Below, one piece after another: positions 54,401-62,949 of a stretch of 64,000 nt of DNA. The notes beneath the pieces are model-generated. The model did no database searches, had not been told where the DNA came from, and saw nothing but the letters and a program-made list of their open reading frames with translations. Location: assembly GCA_014803765.1 (NCBI GenBank), contig JAAVBC010000014.1, forward strand, positions 1 through 64,000, given 5' to 3'. Every line of letters starts with the position of its first letter. The first letter of the stretch is position 1. The position numbers and the translations under genes were made by a program. The DNA is from Bacteroides sp. GTDB taxonomy: Bacteria > Bacteroidota > Bacteroidia > Bacteroidales > Muribaculaceae.

Positions 54401-56428
54401 ATGAAATCACGCAAACTTAAATATTTCGTACCCGCGGTCTTTCTTTCCGCATTGTCGGGGGCAACTCCGTCTTATGCGCAGGTCAACGCCGAGCAAGTGA
54501 TGAATATCGGCAGAAATGTCCTCTCCATGGAAGATTATCTGCTATCCATTCAATATTTCAATCAGGCGATTAAAGCAAAACCTTATTTGGCAGACGCATA
54601 TTTCTATCGCGGATTGGCAAAACTCAGTCTTGACGATTATGATGGAGCAATCGCTGACTGCAACCTTGCTCTGGAGCGAAATAAGTTTAAATCGGAAGCC
54701 TATAAAGTCCGAGGATTCGCGTATATGAATATAGGAAAAGATTCTCTGGCTATTGCTGATTTCAACAAAGGGCTCGAATACAATCCCGACGACCGCTACT
54801 TCCTTTTTTATAAAGGAATCGCACAATCGGAACTTAAGAAATATGAGTCGGCTGATTCCACATTCAGCTATCTGCTAAGACGTCATCCCAACTTCGAAGA
54901 CGGTTATCTCGCAGCCGGCAGAATGGACTTGCAAAGAGGGGATACAATCACAGCGCTTGCGAAAGTCGATCATGCTCTGAAAATATCCAAATCCCTTCTG
55001 AACGCTTATCTGCTGAAAGCTGAAATCGCGGCGGGTAAAAAAGAGTGGGAGAACTCAATTCAGAATATGGACGAAGCGATCAGATTGCGCCCTGAGCAAC
55101 CGGAGTATTATATCAACCGCGCATATCTCAGATATAATAACGAAGATTTCTTCGGAGCTATGAGTGATTATAACTACTCACTGCAGTTAGATCCGGAGAA
55201 TTCAGTTGCTCTCTTCAATCGCGCTCTGCTACGCACAGAAGTAAAGGAACTTACAAACGCGGACGCCGATTTTACGCATGTCTTGAAACTCGATCCCAAC
55301 AATTTTTATGCTCTCTATAACCGGGGTCTCGTGAACCTTGAACTCGGGAATTATAAAAAGGCACTTGAAGATTTCAGAAAGATTGCCCGACGCTATCCCA
55401 GATTCCATCCTGCATATTACGCAATTGCAGAGTGCCTGCGTCACACCGGTGATATGAAGGGGATGGTAGATAATATCAAGAAAGCTGACAATCTCGTGGC
55501 AGGATATGTGGCAAATCCCACCAAGAATCCGCTTGATCGTCCGGCGATCAGCTCCGGAAGCAATTCATCGCGACGCAATGACGACACTCCCGAGACCGAC
55601 GAAGAATTCATGCAGCGATTCAATCAGTTGATGACAACGACTGCTGATAATGTGCAGGAATTGGCATTCAATGATAGGATCAAAGGGAGAGTACAGGACA
55701 GGAACATCAATGTCACTCCGGAAGGTGCATATTTCATATCCTTTATCCGACCTGAAACAAATCTGCGAAATCTCTCCAATTACTTCCGAGATCTTGATAA
55801 TCTTAACAGGAGACGTTACATCAGCCGCCTGCTATATATCCGTCAGGACACACCGATGCCCTCATCCACAGCAGAGATGCAACAGACATTCGCTATAGAG
55901 GACGACTTTTCGCGGGGGATTGTCGGGAAGGATAAAGCAAGACCTGTAGATATGCTCGGGAGGGGAGTGGCAAGAATGATGCTGAAGAACTATGACGAAG
56001 CTATTGCAGATCTGACTGCGGCTATCGAGGGATCAGAAAACTTCACTACCGCACTCTTCGCTCGCTCAAACGCATATTATCTGCGGTCGAAAGCCATGCC
56101 GGATAAAGAAGGAGCCGGATCAATGCTGACACGGGCAGACCTGCAGATGGCGATGAATGATCTCGACACCCTGTTGAAACTGTCGCCGGGTATGGTCTAC
56201 GGATGGTTTAACAAAGGATTGCTCTATTACGAAGCAGGGGATTACACATCAGCCTTGCAATGTTTCGATGAAGCTATCAGGCTCGACCCTGAATTCGGAC
56301 CCGCATACTTCAATCGCGGACTTGCATTCCTTCAGCAAGGGAATAGGCAGAAAGCCTTTTCCGACCTCTCAAAAGCCGGTGAACTTGGTGTCTTACCCTC
56401 ATATAATATCCTAAAACGCATGAAATAG
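54401..56428 (+). CDS. exported tetratricopeptide repeat protein
   Basis: A 675-residue protein with a signal peptide (about 1-27, ending PSYAQ) and two TPR arrays: about residues 35-350 (at least eight repeats such as ADAYFYRGLAKLSLDDYDGAI) and 510-670. They are separated by a Ser/Asn/Asp-rich linker and a conserved central segment around FISFIRPETNLRNLSNYF. It probably scaffolds protein interactions in the periplasm. Common in Bacteroidales but without known function. The -7 element six bases upstream suggests a leaderless mRNA. Confidence 0.85.
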   Translation: MKSRKLKYFVPAVFLSALSGATPSYAQVNAEQVMNIGRNVLSMEDYLLSIQYFNQAIKAKPYLADAYFYRGLAKLSLDDYDGAIADCNLALERNKFKSEAYKVRGFAYMNIGKDSLAIADFNKGLEYNPDDRYFLFYKGIAQSELKKYESADSTFSYLLRRHPNFEDGYLAAGRMDLQRGDTITALAKVDHALKISKSLLNAYLLKAEIAAGKKEWENSIQNMDEAIRLRPEQPEYYINRAYLRYNNEDFFGAMSDYNYSLQLDPENSVALFNRALLRTEVKELTNADADFTHVLKLDPNNFYALYNRGLVNLELGNYKKALEDFRKIARRYPRFHPAYYAIAECLRHTGDMKGMVDNIKKADNLVAGYVANPTKNPLDRPAISSGSNSSRRNDDTPETDEEFMQRFNQLMTTTADNVQELAFNDRIKGRVQDRNINVTPEGAYFISFIRPETNLRNLSNYFRDLDNLNRRRYISRLLYIRQDTPMPSSTAEMQQTFAIEDDFSRGIVGKDKARPVDMLGRGVARMMLKNYDEAIADLTAAIEGSENFTTALFARSNAYYLRSKAMPDKEGAGSMLTRADLQMAMNDLDTLLKLSPGMVYGWFNKGLLYYEAGDYTSALQCFDEAIRLDPEFGPAYFNRGLAFLQQGNRQKAFSDLSKAGELGVLPSYNILKRMK

Positions 56429-56469
56429 TGGGATCTAAAGTGAACTTTAACATCTTTTCATGCATTGTA

Positions 56470-56501
56470 TTTGTGCAAATCGAAAATATATACTAACTTT
56501 G
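56470..56501 (+). promoter_or_regulatory. promoter of the thrS-infC-rpmI-rplT operon
   Basis: TTTG at 56470-56473, exactly 20 bases, TAACTTTG at 56494-56501. It leaves a leader of about 90 nt before thrS. No T-box-like structure is seen. Confidence 0.8.
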
Positions 56502-56597
56502 TATTAAGAAGTGTAGAGTTCCCAACGAAAGGAATTTCTGAAGAATTCTGCCCTTATTGAGAATAAAAAATTCAATCAAAAATCACGATTTTTTGAA

Positions 56598-58547
56598 ATG
56601 ATCGACATAAAATTTCCCGACGGCAGTGTGCGCCAATATGAAGAAGGCGTTACTCCCTTTCAGGTAGCCGAAAGTATTAGCCCGAGATTTGCTGCCGATG
56701 TGCTCGCAGCAAAGGTTAATGGAGAAGAATGGGACATTTCCCGCCCCATCGCCACTGACGCAGAAATCCAGCTTTTCAAATGGGATGATCCGGAAGGCAA
56801 GCATGCATTCTGGCATTCTTCAGCCCATCTTCTTGCCGAAGCGCTTCAGGAACTTTATCCCGGCGTTAAATTCGGTATCGGTCCGGCAATCGAGAATGGT
56901 TTTTACTACGACATCGACCCGGGTGAACATAAAATCACGGCTGAGGATTTCCCGAAGATTGAGAAAAAAATGCAGGAGCTCGTAGCCAAAAAGGAAGCTA
57001 TCGTACGCTCTGATATCTCCAAGGCTGACGCCCTCAAAATGTTTGGCGACCGCGGAGAAACATATAAATGTGAATTGATCTCCGAGCTTGAGGATGGTCA
57101 TATCACGACATACACCCAGGGCGAATTCACCGACCTTTGTCGCGGTCCGCACCTTCCCTCCACAGCTCCCATCAAGGCTGTGAAGGTGCTCTCTCTCGCC
57201 GGCGCTTATTGGAGAGGAGATGAAAAGCGCAATCAGCTTGTCCGCGTATACGGCATCACTTTCCCCAAGAAAAAGATGCTCGACGAATACCTCGCCCTGC
57301 TTGAGGAAGCTAAGAAACGCGACCATCGTAAGCTTGGCAAAGAGATGGAACTCTTCACATTCTCTGAAACTGTAGGCAAAGGTCTGCCGTTGTGGCTTCC
57401 GAAAGGCGCTGCTCTTCGCGACCGCCTTGAGCAGTTCCTTCGCAAGATCCAGAAGCAATATGGCTATCTGCAGGTGATCACTCCGCATATCGGTAATAAA
57501 GCGCTTTATGTGACTTCCGGTCACTGGGCAAAATATGGCAAGGATTCTTTCCAGCCCATCAACACTCCCGAAGAGGGAGAGGAATATCTCCTCAAACCGA
57601 TGAACTGCCCCCACCACTGCGAAATTTTCAAAGCGGGTCCGCGCAGCTATCGTGATCTTCCGATGCGACTTGCGGAGTTCGGCACAGTATATCGCTATGA
57701 ACAGAGCGGCGAGCTTCATGGTCTGACCCGCGTCCGCGGCTTTACTCAGGATGATGCCCACATCTTCTGCGCACCCGAACAGATCAAGGATGAGTTCCTC
57801 AAAGTAATGGATATTATCCTTTATATCTTCAAGGCTCTTGACTTCAAAAATTTTGAAGCTCAGATTTCACTCCGCGATCCGAAGAACAAAGAGAAATACA
57901 TCGGCAGTGATGAAAACTGGCATCTCGCCGAGAATGCGATTATCGAAGCTTGTGAAGAAAAAGGTCTGAAAGCACGTCAGGTAGAAGGCGAAGCCGCATT
58001 CTATGGTCCGAAACTTGACTTCATGGTGAAAGATGCAATCGGCAGACGCTGGCAGCTCGGTACAATTCAGGTTGACTACAATCTCCCCGAACGCTTCCAG
58101 CTCGAGTATACAGGTTCCGACAATCAGAAGCATCGCCCTGTTATGATTCATCGCGCACCCTTCGGTTCGATGGAACGCTTCGTAGCCGTGCTTCTTGAGC
58201 ACACTGCCGGCAGACTTCCTCTCTGGCTTATCCCCGAGCAGGCTGTAGTCCTTCCTATCAGTGAGAAATTCAATGACTACGCAAAGAGAGTCGTAAAAGA
58301 ACTCGACGCGAAGGGAGTAAGAGCGATTGTCGACGACAGAAATGAGAAGATCGGCAAGAAGATTCGCGACAATGAGATGAAAAAAATCCCATATTTGCTC
58401 ATTGTTGGCGAAAAAGAAGCAGAAAATGATGAAGTTTCTGTAAGAAAACATGGCGAAGGTGACCAAGGTTCGATGAAAATCATTAACTTTGCAGAAACTT
58501 TGAATGCAGAAGTAGAAAATATGATAAACCATTCGGCTGAAGCATGA
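56598..58547 (+). CDS. thrS: threonyl-tRNA synthetase
   Basis: Class II aminoacyl-tRNA synthetase, 649 aa. An N-terminal TGS domain (1-62) and the editing domain with [11 protein letters not shown] (about 75-85) precede the catalytic core. The zinc Cys is in [13 protein letters not shown], motif 2 is [22 protein letters not shown] and motif 3 [11 protein letters not shown]. The C-terminal anticodon-binding domain is complete. First gene of the translation operon, 40 bp before infC. Confidence 0.97.
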   Translation: MIDIKFPDGSVRQYEEGVTPFQVAESISPRFAADVLAAKVNGEEWDISRPIATDAEIQLFKWDDPEGKHAFWHSSAHLLAEALQELYPGVKFGIGPAIENGFYYDIDPGEHKITAEDFPKIEKKMQELVAKKEAIVRSDISKADALKMFGDRGETYKCELISELEDGHITTYTQGEFTDLCRGPHLPSTAPIKAVKVLSLAGAYWRGDEKRNQLVRVYGITFPKKKMLDEYLALLEEAKKRDHRKLGKEMELFTFSETVGKGLPLWLPKGAALRDRLEQFLRKIQKQYGYLQVITPHIGNKALYVTSGHWAKYGKDSFQPINTPEEGEEYLLKPMNCPHHCEIFKAGPRSYRDLPMRLAEFGTVYRYEQSGELHGLTRVRGFTQDDAHIFCAPEQIKDEFLKVMDIILYIFKALDFKNFEAQISLRDPKNKEKYIGSDENWHLAENAIIEACEEKGLKARQVEGEAAFYGPKLDFMVKDAIGRRWQLGTIQVDYNLPERFQLEYTGSDNQKHRPVMIHRAPFGSMERFVAVLLEHTAGRLPLWLIPEQAVVLPISEKFNDYAKRVVKELDAKGVRAIVDDRNEKIGKKIRDNEMKKIPYLLIVGEKEAENDEVSVRKHGEGDQGSMKIINFAETLNAEVENMINHSAEA

Positions 58548-58587
58548 CTCAAAACGAAGGAATGTAAGGTCGAAACAAAACTTATTA

Positions 58588-59286
58588 ATGGAGAAAAAAC
58601 CTAATTTTTCCGGACCCCGTAAGCCGGGAGGCAACAACCGCCCCGGACAGAGGGGAGGAGCACGCGGTAAAAACGACAAGGATCCCTATGCAATCAATGA
58701 GCAGATCCGCGCTCGCGAAGTAAGATTGGTAGGCGACAATGTAGAACAGGGCATCTATCCCATCGACAAGGCACGCAAGATAGCTGCCGGCATGGAGTTG
58801 GATCTTATAGAGATTTCCCCTACAGCGGAGCCCCCCGTATGCCGCATTCTGGATTATCAGAAATTTCTATATCAGCAGAAAAAGCGCCTGAAGGAGCAGA
58901 AGCAGAAAGCGACTAAGGTCGTAGTGAAGGAGATCAGATTCGGTCCGCAGACTGATGATCATGATTACAACTTCAAGCTTAAGCACGCCCGCGGCTTCCT
59001 CCAGGAAGGTTCTAAAGTGAAGGCATACGTCTTCTTCCGAGGCAGATCAATCCTCTTCAAGGAGCAGGGAGAAGTGCTTCTCCTGCGCTTCGCCAACGAT
59101 CTTGAGGATCTCGGTAAGGTAGAGCAGATGCCGGTGCTTGAAGGGAAGAGAATGATCATTATGATCACTCCTCTCAAGACTCAGCCCAAGAAGGATGCTC
59201 CCAAGAAGGATGCCGCTCCCAAAGCTGCACCAAAAAAGGAGACTCCTGAATCGGAGACTGCAGGCGAAGACAACAACGAAGCATAA
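58588..59286 (+). CDS. infC: translation initiation factor IF-3
   Basis: A 232-residue IF-3 with N-domain ([23 protein letters not shown]), Lys-rich linker and C-domain ([38 protein letters not shown]). A 40-residue Lys/Pro/Ala tail ([19 protein letters not shown]) extends past the usual end. It starts with ATG rather than the rare start codon used for autoregulation in E. coli. It prevents premature subunit joining at initiation. Confidence 0.96.
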   Translation: MEKKPNFSGPRKPGGNNRPGQRGGARGKNDKDPYAINEQIRAREVRLVGDNVEQGIYPIDKARKIAAGMELDLIEISPTAEPPVCRILDYQKFLYQQKKRLKEQKQKATKVVVKEIRFGPQTDDHDYNFKLKHARGFLQEGSKVKAYVFFRGRSILFKEQGEVLLLRFANDLEDLGKVEQMPVLEGKRMIIMITPLKTQPKKDAPKKDAAPKAAPKKETPESETAGEDNNEA

Positions 59287-59306
59287 CACAGAGAATAATA
59301 ATAGAG

Positions 59307-59338
59307 ACCGTAGGCACCCAGTGCCGAGGTGATTTTTT
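59307..59338 (+). promoter_or_regulatory. attenuator-like hairpin in front of rpmI
   Basis: GGCAC (59313-59317) pairs with GTGCC (59321-59325), extended by ACC (59307-59309) with GGT (59328-59330), then TTTTTT at 59333-59338. It resembles an intrinsic terminator inside the infC-rpmI gap. It could adjust expression of L35 and L20, as L20-controlled leaders do in other phyla. Confidence 0.45.
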
Positions 59339-59362
59339 AACAACTAAAATTTTTCAACTAAA

Positions 59363-59560
59363 ATGCCTAAGGTAAAGACCAATGCCGCGTCAAAGAAGCG
59401 CTTCGCGCTCACCGGCACAGGAAAAGTGAAGAGAAAACATGCTTACCACAGCCACATCCTGACCAAGAAGTCGAAAAAGCGTAAACGCAATCTCGACCAC
59501 ACTGCTCTCGTGGATTCAGCGAACATCAAGCAGGTTCGTTCACTCCTCAACATGCGTTAA
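59363..59560 (+). CDS. rpmI: 50S ribosomal protein L35
   Basis: 65 residues, highly basic, with the family pattern [20 protein letters not shown] and [14 protein letters not shown]. It sits in the conserved infC-rpmI-rplT order. The 160-bp gap to rplT is long for an operon and contains a small AGCTC/GAGCT hairpin near 59672. Confidence 0.97.
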   Translation: MPKVKTNAASKKRFALTGTGKVKRKHAYHSHILTKKSKKRKRNLDHTALVDSANIKQVRSLLNMR

Positions 59561-59720
59561 TCCGCAAACGAGGCAAACCTCAAAGGATACGCCACCCGGC
59601 GTAAACTTTAATTCTCTTCTCAGACAATCCTTCTCCTCACAAACAAACAACATTTTTCAATAACCGAGTGTAGAGCTCCATCAAGAGCTATTAGCCGCTC
59701 ACATTCAAAATTTAAAAAAA

Positions 59721-60065
59721 ATGCCTAGATCAGTAAATCACGTCGCTTCACGCGCAAAAAGAAAGAAAATCCTTAAACTTACCCGTGGTTATTACGGCAG
59801 CCGCCGCAATGTATGGACAGTAGCCAAAAACACTTGGGAAAAGGGTCTGACTTACGCTTATCGCGATCGCAAGCAGAAAAAGCGCAACTTCCGTGCTCTC
59901 TGGATCCAGCGTATCAACGCAGCAGCTCGTCAGGAGGATCTTTCTTACTCAAAGCTCATGGGTCTTATCCACAAAGCAGGTATCGAGATCAACCGCAAGG
60001 TTCTCGCTGACCTCGCAATGAATAACCCTGCAGCTTTCAAGGCTATCTGCGATAAGGTAAAATAA
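59721..60065 (+). CDS. rplT: 50S ribosomal protein L20
   Basis: 114 residues with the basic N-terminal arm ([24 protein letters not shown]) and the globular end ([22 protein letters not shown]). L20 is needed for early 50S assembly and represses its own operon in several bacteria. Last gene of the operon. Confidence 0.97.
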   Translation: MPRSVNHVASRAKRKKILKLTRGYYGSRRNVWTVAKNTWEKGLTYAYRDRKQKKRNFRALWIQRINAAARQEDLSYSKLMGLIHKAGIEINRKVLADLAMNNPAAFKAICDKVK

Positions 60066-60199
60066 ATTTTTATCTCGCTTGATAAACAATTGCACGTCTC
60101 GCAACGTTTTATAAGTGTAAATAAAGTGGATATCCCCACATCAAAGTTGATTGGGAAACTCATCAAATTAAAATGAAATACCGAGACAAGCTTTCTTCT

Positions 60200-60375
60200 T
60201 GATGGCGGGCCCCCATTCCTTCGGGAGTGCAGGTTCTTTCGAGAGCCACAGGCGGATTACAAAGAGATCTAAGCCCTCAAATCCTGTCTATCGGAGTTTC
60301 GTCACAACACTTTGGTGTGGACCCTATAGCGGGGACGGATCGGATTCTTATCCGTTCCGCCCCCGCTTCTTTTTT
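60200..60375 (+). ncRNA. candidate Bacteroidales-1 RNA downstream of rplT
   Basis: A structured stretch without coding capacity. CATTCC/GGAGTG (about 60213-60228) and GGTTCT/AGAGCC (about 60234-60249) each close a TTCG tetraloop. ACAC/GTGT closes a TTTG loop (about 60307-60318), and a long GC-rich hairpin (60329-60366) precedes a T tract to 60375. From memory, the Bacteroidales-1 RNA lies downstream of rplT, ends in a terminator and has been proposed to be a 6S RNA. I did not find a perfect promoter, so the 5' end is approximate. Confidence 0.6.
60329..60375 (+). terminator. terminator of the rplT-downstream RNA
   Basis: GCGGGG (60329-60334) pairs with CCCCGC (60361-60366), with an inner GGAT/ATCC stem and few mismatches, followed by TTCTTTTTT. 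Confidence 0.8.
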
Positions 60376-60406
60376 AACAGTGTTATTATAAATAAATCTC
60401 TTTATC

Positions 60407-61159
60407 ATGAAAGATGTAAAAGACACATTACTCGACCGAGTCAGCATCCGACGCTATGAGCGTGAGGCAATTCCTCAGGAAACTATGGATTTCATCTATA
60501 AGGCTGTAGAGAACACTCCGACTTCTTATAATGGTCAGCAATTCTCCGTAATTGATATTGATGACCAGAATCTAAAGGAACAGCTTTATGAATTGACCAA
60601 CCAGAAGCAATTGAAGACCTGCAATCGTCTGCTGATCTTCCTCTCCGATTATAATAAGATTTCTCTTCTCGCAGAAAAAAAGGGTCTGAAAATGCCTCCT
60701 TTCACCGACACTATGGATGGTGTCACTATCGGCATTATTGATGCCTCCCTGGCAATGATGAGCGCCGTAGCAGCAGCTGAAGCTTGCGGACTCGGCACTA
60801 ATTGCGTAGGATATCTGCGCACCGTAGACCCGGCAAAGGTTGCCGAATTGCTTAAGTTGCCGAAAGGCGTATTCGTAGTCTGCGGACTGGCATTAGGCAT
60901 ACCGCGTGAGCATCCTGACCATAAGCCGAAGCAACCGACTTCGCTTGTATTCCACAAGAATCATTATCGTCAGGATAATGCAGAGATGGTGAAGGAATTG
61001 GAGGATTATGACGAAGTAATCAAACATTATAATGCCACACGCGCCGGCGGCACAAGCGACAACGATTGGGTAGCCCACATCCTTAGCTACTATGATCACG
61101 CCATGGAATATCGAATCCTCGACTACCTGAAAGACCAAGGTTACGATATCCAACGCTAA
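60407..61159 (+). CDS. nitroreductase-family flavoprotein (NfsA-like)
   Basis: A 250-residue FMN-dependent oxidoreductase with the FMN-binding RVSIRRYE start, the NTPTSYNGQQFSVI segment and AAEACGLGTNCVGYLR. The C-terminal arm GIPREHPDHKPKQPTSLVFHKNHY places it near NADPH-type NfsA reductases. It may reduce nitro compounds or quinones; the physiological substrate is unknown. It begins 30 bp after the structured RNA. Confidence 0.88.
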   Translation: MKDVKDTLLDRVSIRRYEREAIPQETMDFIYKAVENTPTSYNGQQFSVIDIDDQNLKEQLYELTNQKQLKTCNRLLIFLSDYNKISLLAEKKGLKMPPFTDTMDGVTIGIIDASLAMMSAVAAAEACGLGTNCVGYLRTVDPAKVAELLKLPKGVFVVCGLALGIPREHPDHKPKQPTSLVFHKNHYRQDNAEMVKELEDYDEVIKHYNATRAGGTSDNDWVAHILSYYDHAMEYRILDYLKDQGYDIQR

Positions 61160-61544
61160 TCTTCTCAATCCTCTGCCCGGCACACACGGAACACCCCCTA
61201 TAGAATCTCCCTATTTGAACCGATACCCGAAAGTTGGACATAAAACTCCAGAGGGCACATCAAATAGGGAGGTTTTGTACTATTAATGCGGAAACGATTG
61301 CGGGAAAAAGAAAAACGGTGCAGGGGACGCATCCTCTACACCGTTTTGTCGTAGTAAATAGCATTGTTTTATTACCGAAGCTCACGCTCCGCTTTTACGA
61401 ACATGTCTACGACATCGTTCTCTATATCATTTAAACACCGTGGATAAGAAAAGGTTTAACCGTTTACTGCGATTTAACACTCTTTAACTTTTCGCTATTA
61501 ATCAGATTTTAAAATATCGTTAATATCCAACTTAATAGCGAGAA
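61160..61544. other. intergenic region with inverted repeats
   Basis: No gene. A 14-bp inverted repeat (61204-61217 with 61261-61274, one G-T mismatch) spans a segment, ACCCGAAAGTTGGACATAAA, that reminds me of IS3-family ends. A second hairpin (61312-61320 with 61339-61347) forms a candidate bidirectional terminator. Confidence 0.4.
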
Positions 61545-62159
61545 TCAGTGACGGTGCTTTCCATGCTTGTCGTGTTTGTCGTGTTTGTCGCGCTTGTCGT
61601 GCTTATCGTGCTTATCGTGTTTATTCGGTTTCCCCGGCTTGGAGGGTTTAGTGTGATTGCCGGGACGTTTATCAAATTTATGGGGTTTGCCATGACCTAT
61701 TGCAGGATTGCCGGGGCGATTATCATGCGTCATCAAGATCGGTTTCGGACCGGCTACCGGCTTTCCTAACGAGCCGGGGCGGGGTGCGGAATGATATCCT
61801 ATACCCGGACCGACAGACCATGCATAAAACATTTGATATTGAGATGCATTCAAATAGCGCTTCAATTCCTTCAGATATGCTTTACGCGCTTTCTCACGCG
61901 CTTTTTCTGCTTTATGAGCCTGCTTTGCCCACTTTTTATAATGTTTATCACGAATCCGCTGATAGTTCGCCCACTGACCGGGTGTCAGCGCCATCTGAGC
62001 TCTGATGCCTACGTCATCGAGAAAGAGATACCCCAAATCCGGGGCGTTGACATTTACGTTGACTGACACAACGGGGGAGGCTGCCGAAGCAAGCGGAGTT
62101 GCAATCGAAGATCCGATTGCTATTATACCGGAGAGAAAAAGGAGTCCAAATTTCTTCAT
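61545..62159 (-). CDS. exported protein with Lys/His/Asp repeat tail
   Basis: A 204-residue protein. A signal peptide (about 1-27) is followed by a helical middle (LTPGQWANYQRIRDKHYKKW and KAEKAREKARKAYLKELKRYL) recalling Spy/LTXXQ-type periplasmic proteins. A Pro/Gly/Lys linker leads to a C-terminal tail of KHDKHDKRDKHDKH-type repeats with about ten His. The DNA of the tail is a short tandem repeat and may vary in length. Metal binding is a reasonable inference. Monocistronic. Confidence 0.65.
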   Translation of the reverse strand: MKKFGLLFLSGIIAIGSSIATPLASAASPVVSVNVNVNAPDLGYLFLDDVGIRAQMALTPGQWANYQRIRDKHYKKWAKQAHKAEKAREKARKAYLKELKRYLNASQYQMFYAWSVGPGIGYHSAPRPGSLGKPVAGPKPILMTHDNRPGNPAIGHGKPHKFDKRPGNHTKPSKPGKPNKHDKHDKHDKRDKHDKHDKHGKHRH

Positions 62160-62224
62160 AGCTTCAAAGTTTAGCAGTTATTTATCCTTTTGTCAATTAT
62201 TAGACTTAAAACCTTACAATTGGT

Positions 62225-62887
62225 TTAATCAGTGCAAGATCTGCATGTGACGAGTTTATATATTTCGGAAGGATTGCTCACAATATGCTCCGCATAAGCC
62301 TTTCTCAACTCACTGACAGGACGGAAGCCCCAGGTCACACCGATTGAACTGACGCATGCTCTGCGTGCTGTCTCCATATCGACTGCGCTGTCGCCTACAA
62401 ATGCTACTTCCGCTTTCGGGGTAGGACTTATATTCAGCACAGCAAATGCGATAGAGGGATCCGGCTTGGCGGGTCGTGAAGAGACCTGCCCGAGAATAGC
62501 CACAAAAGGAATCTCCGGGAAGTAATGTTGGATAATCTTCTCAGCCGCTTTCTGATATTTATTAGTGGTAACGGCAACTTTAACACCCTGCTCCGTCAGA
62601 TTCTTCAAAAGTTCTTCGATGCCGGGATAGGGCACAGTAGTGTCCGTGCAATGCTCATCGTAATATTCGCGAAAATATTTCAGAAGTTCCTCAATTTTTA
62701 TCTCATCAGCGTCCGGAGCAGCCCTGTTCATCAGAACCCTCACACCATTACCTACCATATAATTATATGCCGCTATAGGATGGGTCTGGAAACCGCATTT
62801 TTCCAATGCGTAATTGCACGCCGCTCCAAGGTCGGAGATTGTATTGAGCAATGTGCCGTCAAGATCAAACATTACCAGTGATTTCAT
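62225..62887 (-). CDS. HAD-family phosphatase, phosphoglycolate-phosphatase-like
   Basis: A 220-residue HAD hydrolase from ATG 62885-62887. Motif I is FDLDGTLLNT, motif II VTTNKYQKAAE, motif III the KPDPS Lys, and motif IV AFVGDSAVDMETARRA, with a helical cap between I and II. It resembles Gph but many HAD phosphatases share this pattern. It follows the outer-membrane barrel gene by 62 bp, possibly co-transcribed. Confidence 0.88.
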   Translation of the reverse strand: MKSLVMFDLDGTLLNTISDLGAACNYALEKCGFQTHPIAAYNYMVGNGVRVLMNRAAPDADEIKIEELLKYFREYYDEHCTDTTVPYPGIEELLKNLTEQGVKVAVTTNKYQKAAEKIIQHYFPEIPFVAILGQVSSRPAKPDPSIAFAVLNISPTPKAEVAFVGDSAVDMETARRACVSSIGVTWGFRPVSELRKAYAEHIVSNPSEIYKLVTCRSCTD

Positions 62888-62949
62888 AAGTATCAAATTT
62901 AATCATATCAAAGTAAAAAAGTGGAGAATATCCTTTATGCCAGGTATTC

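Noticed and set aside
56820-57761. 313-codon frame antisense to thrS
   Set aside because: thrS is unmistakable; long antisense frames here follow from codon use.
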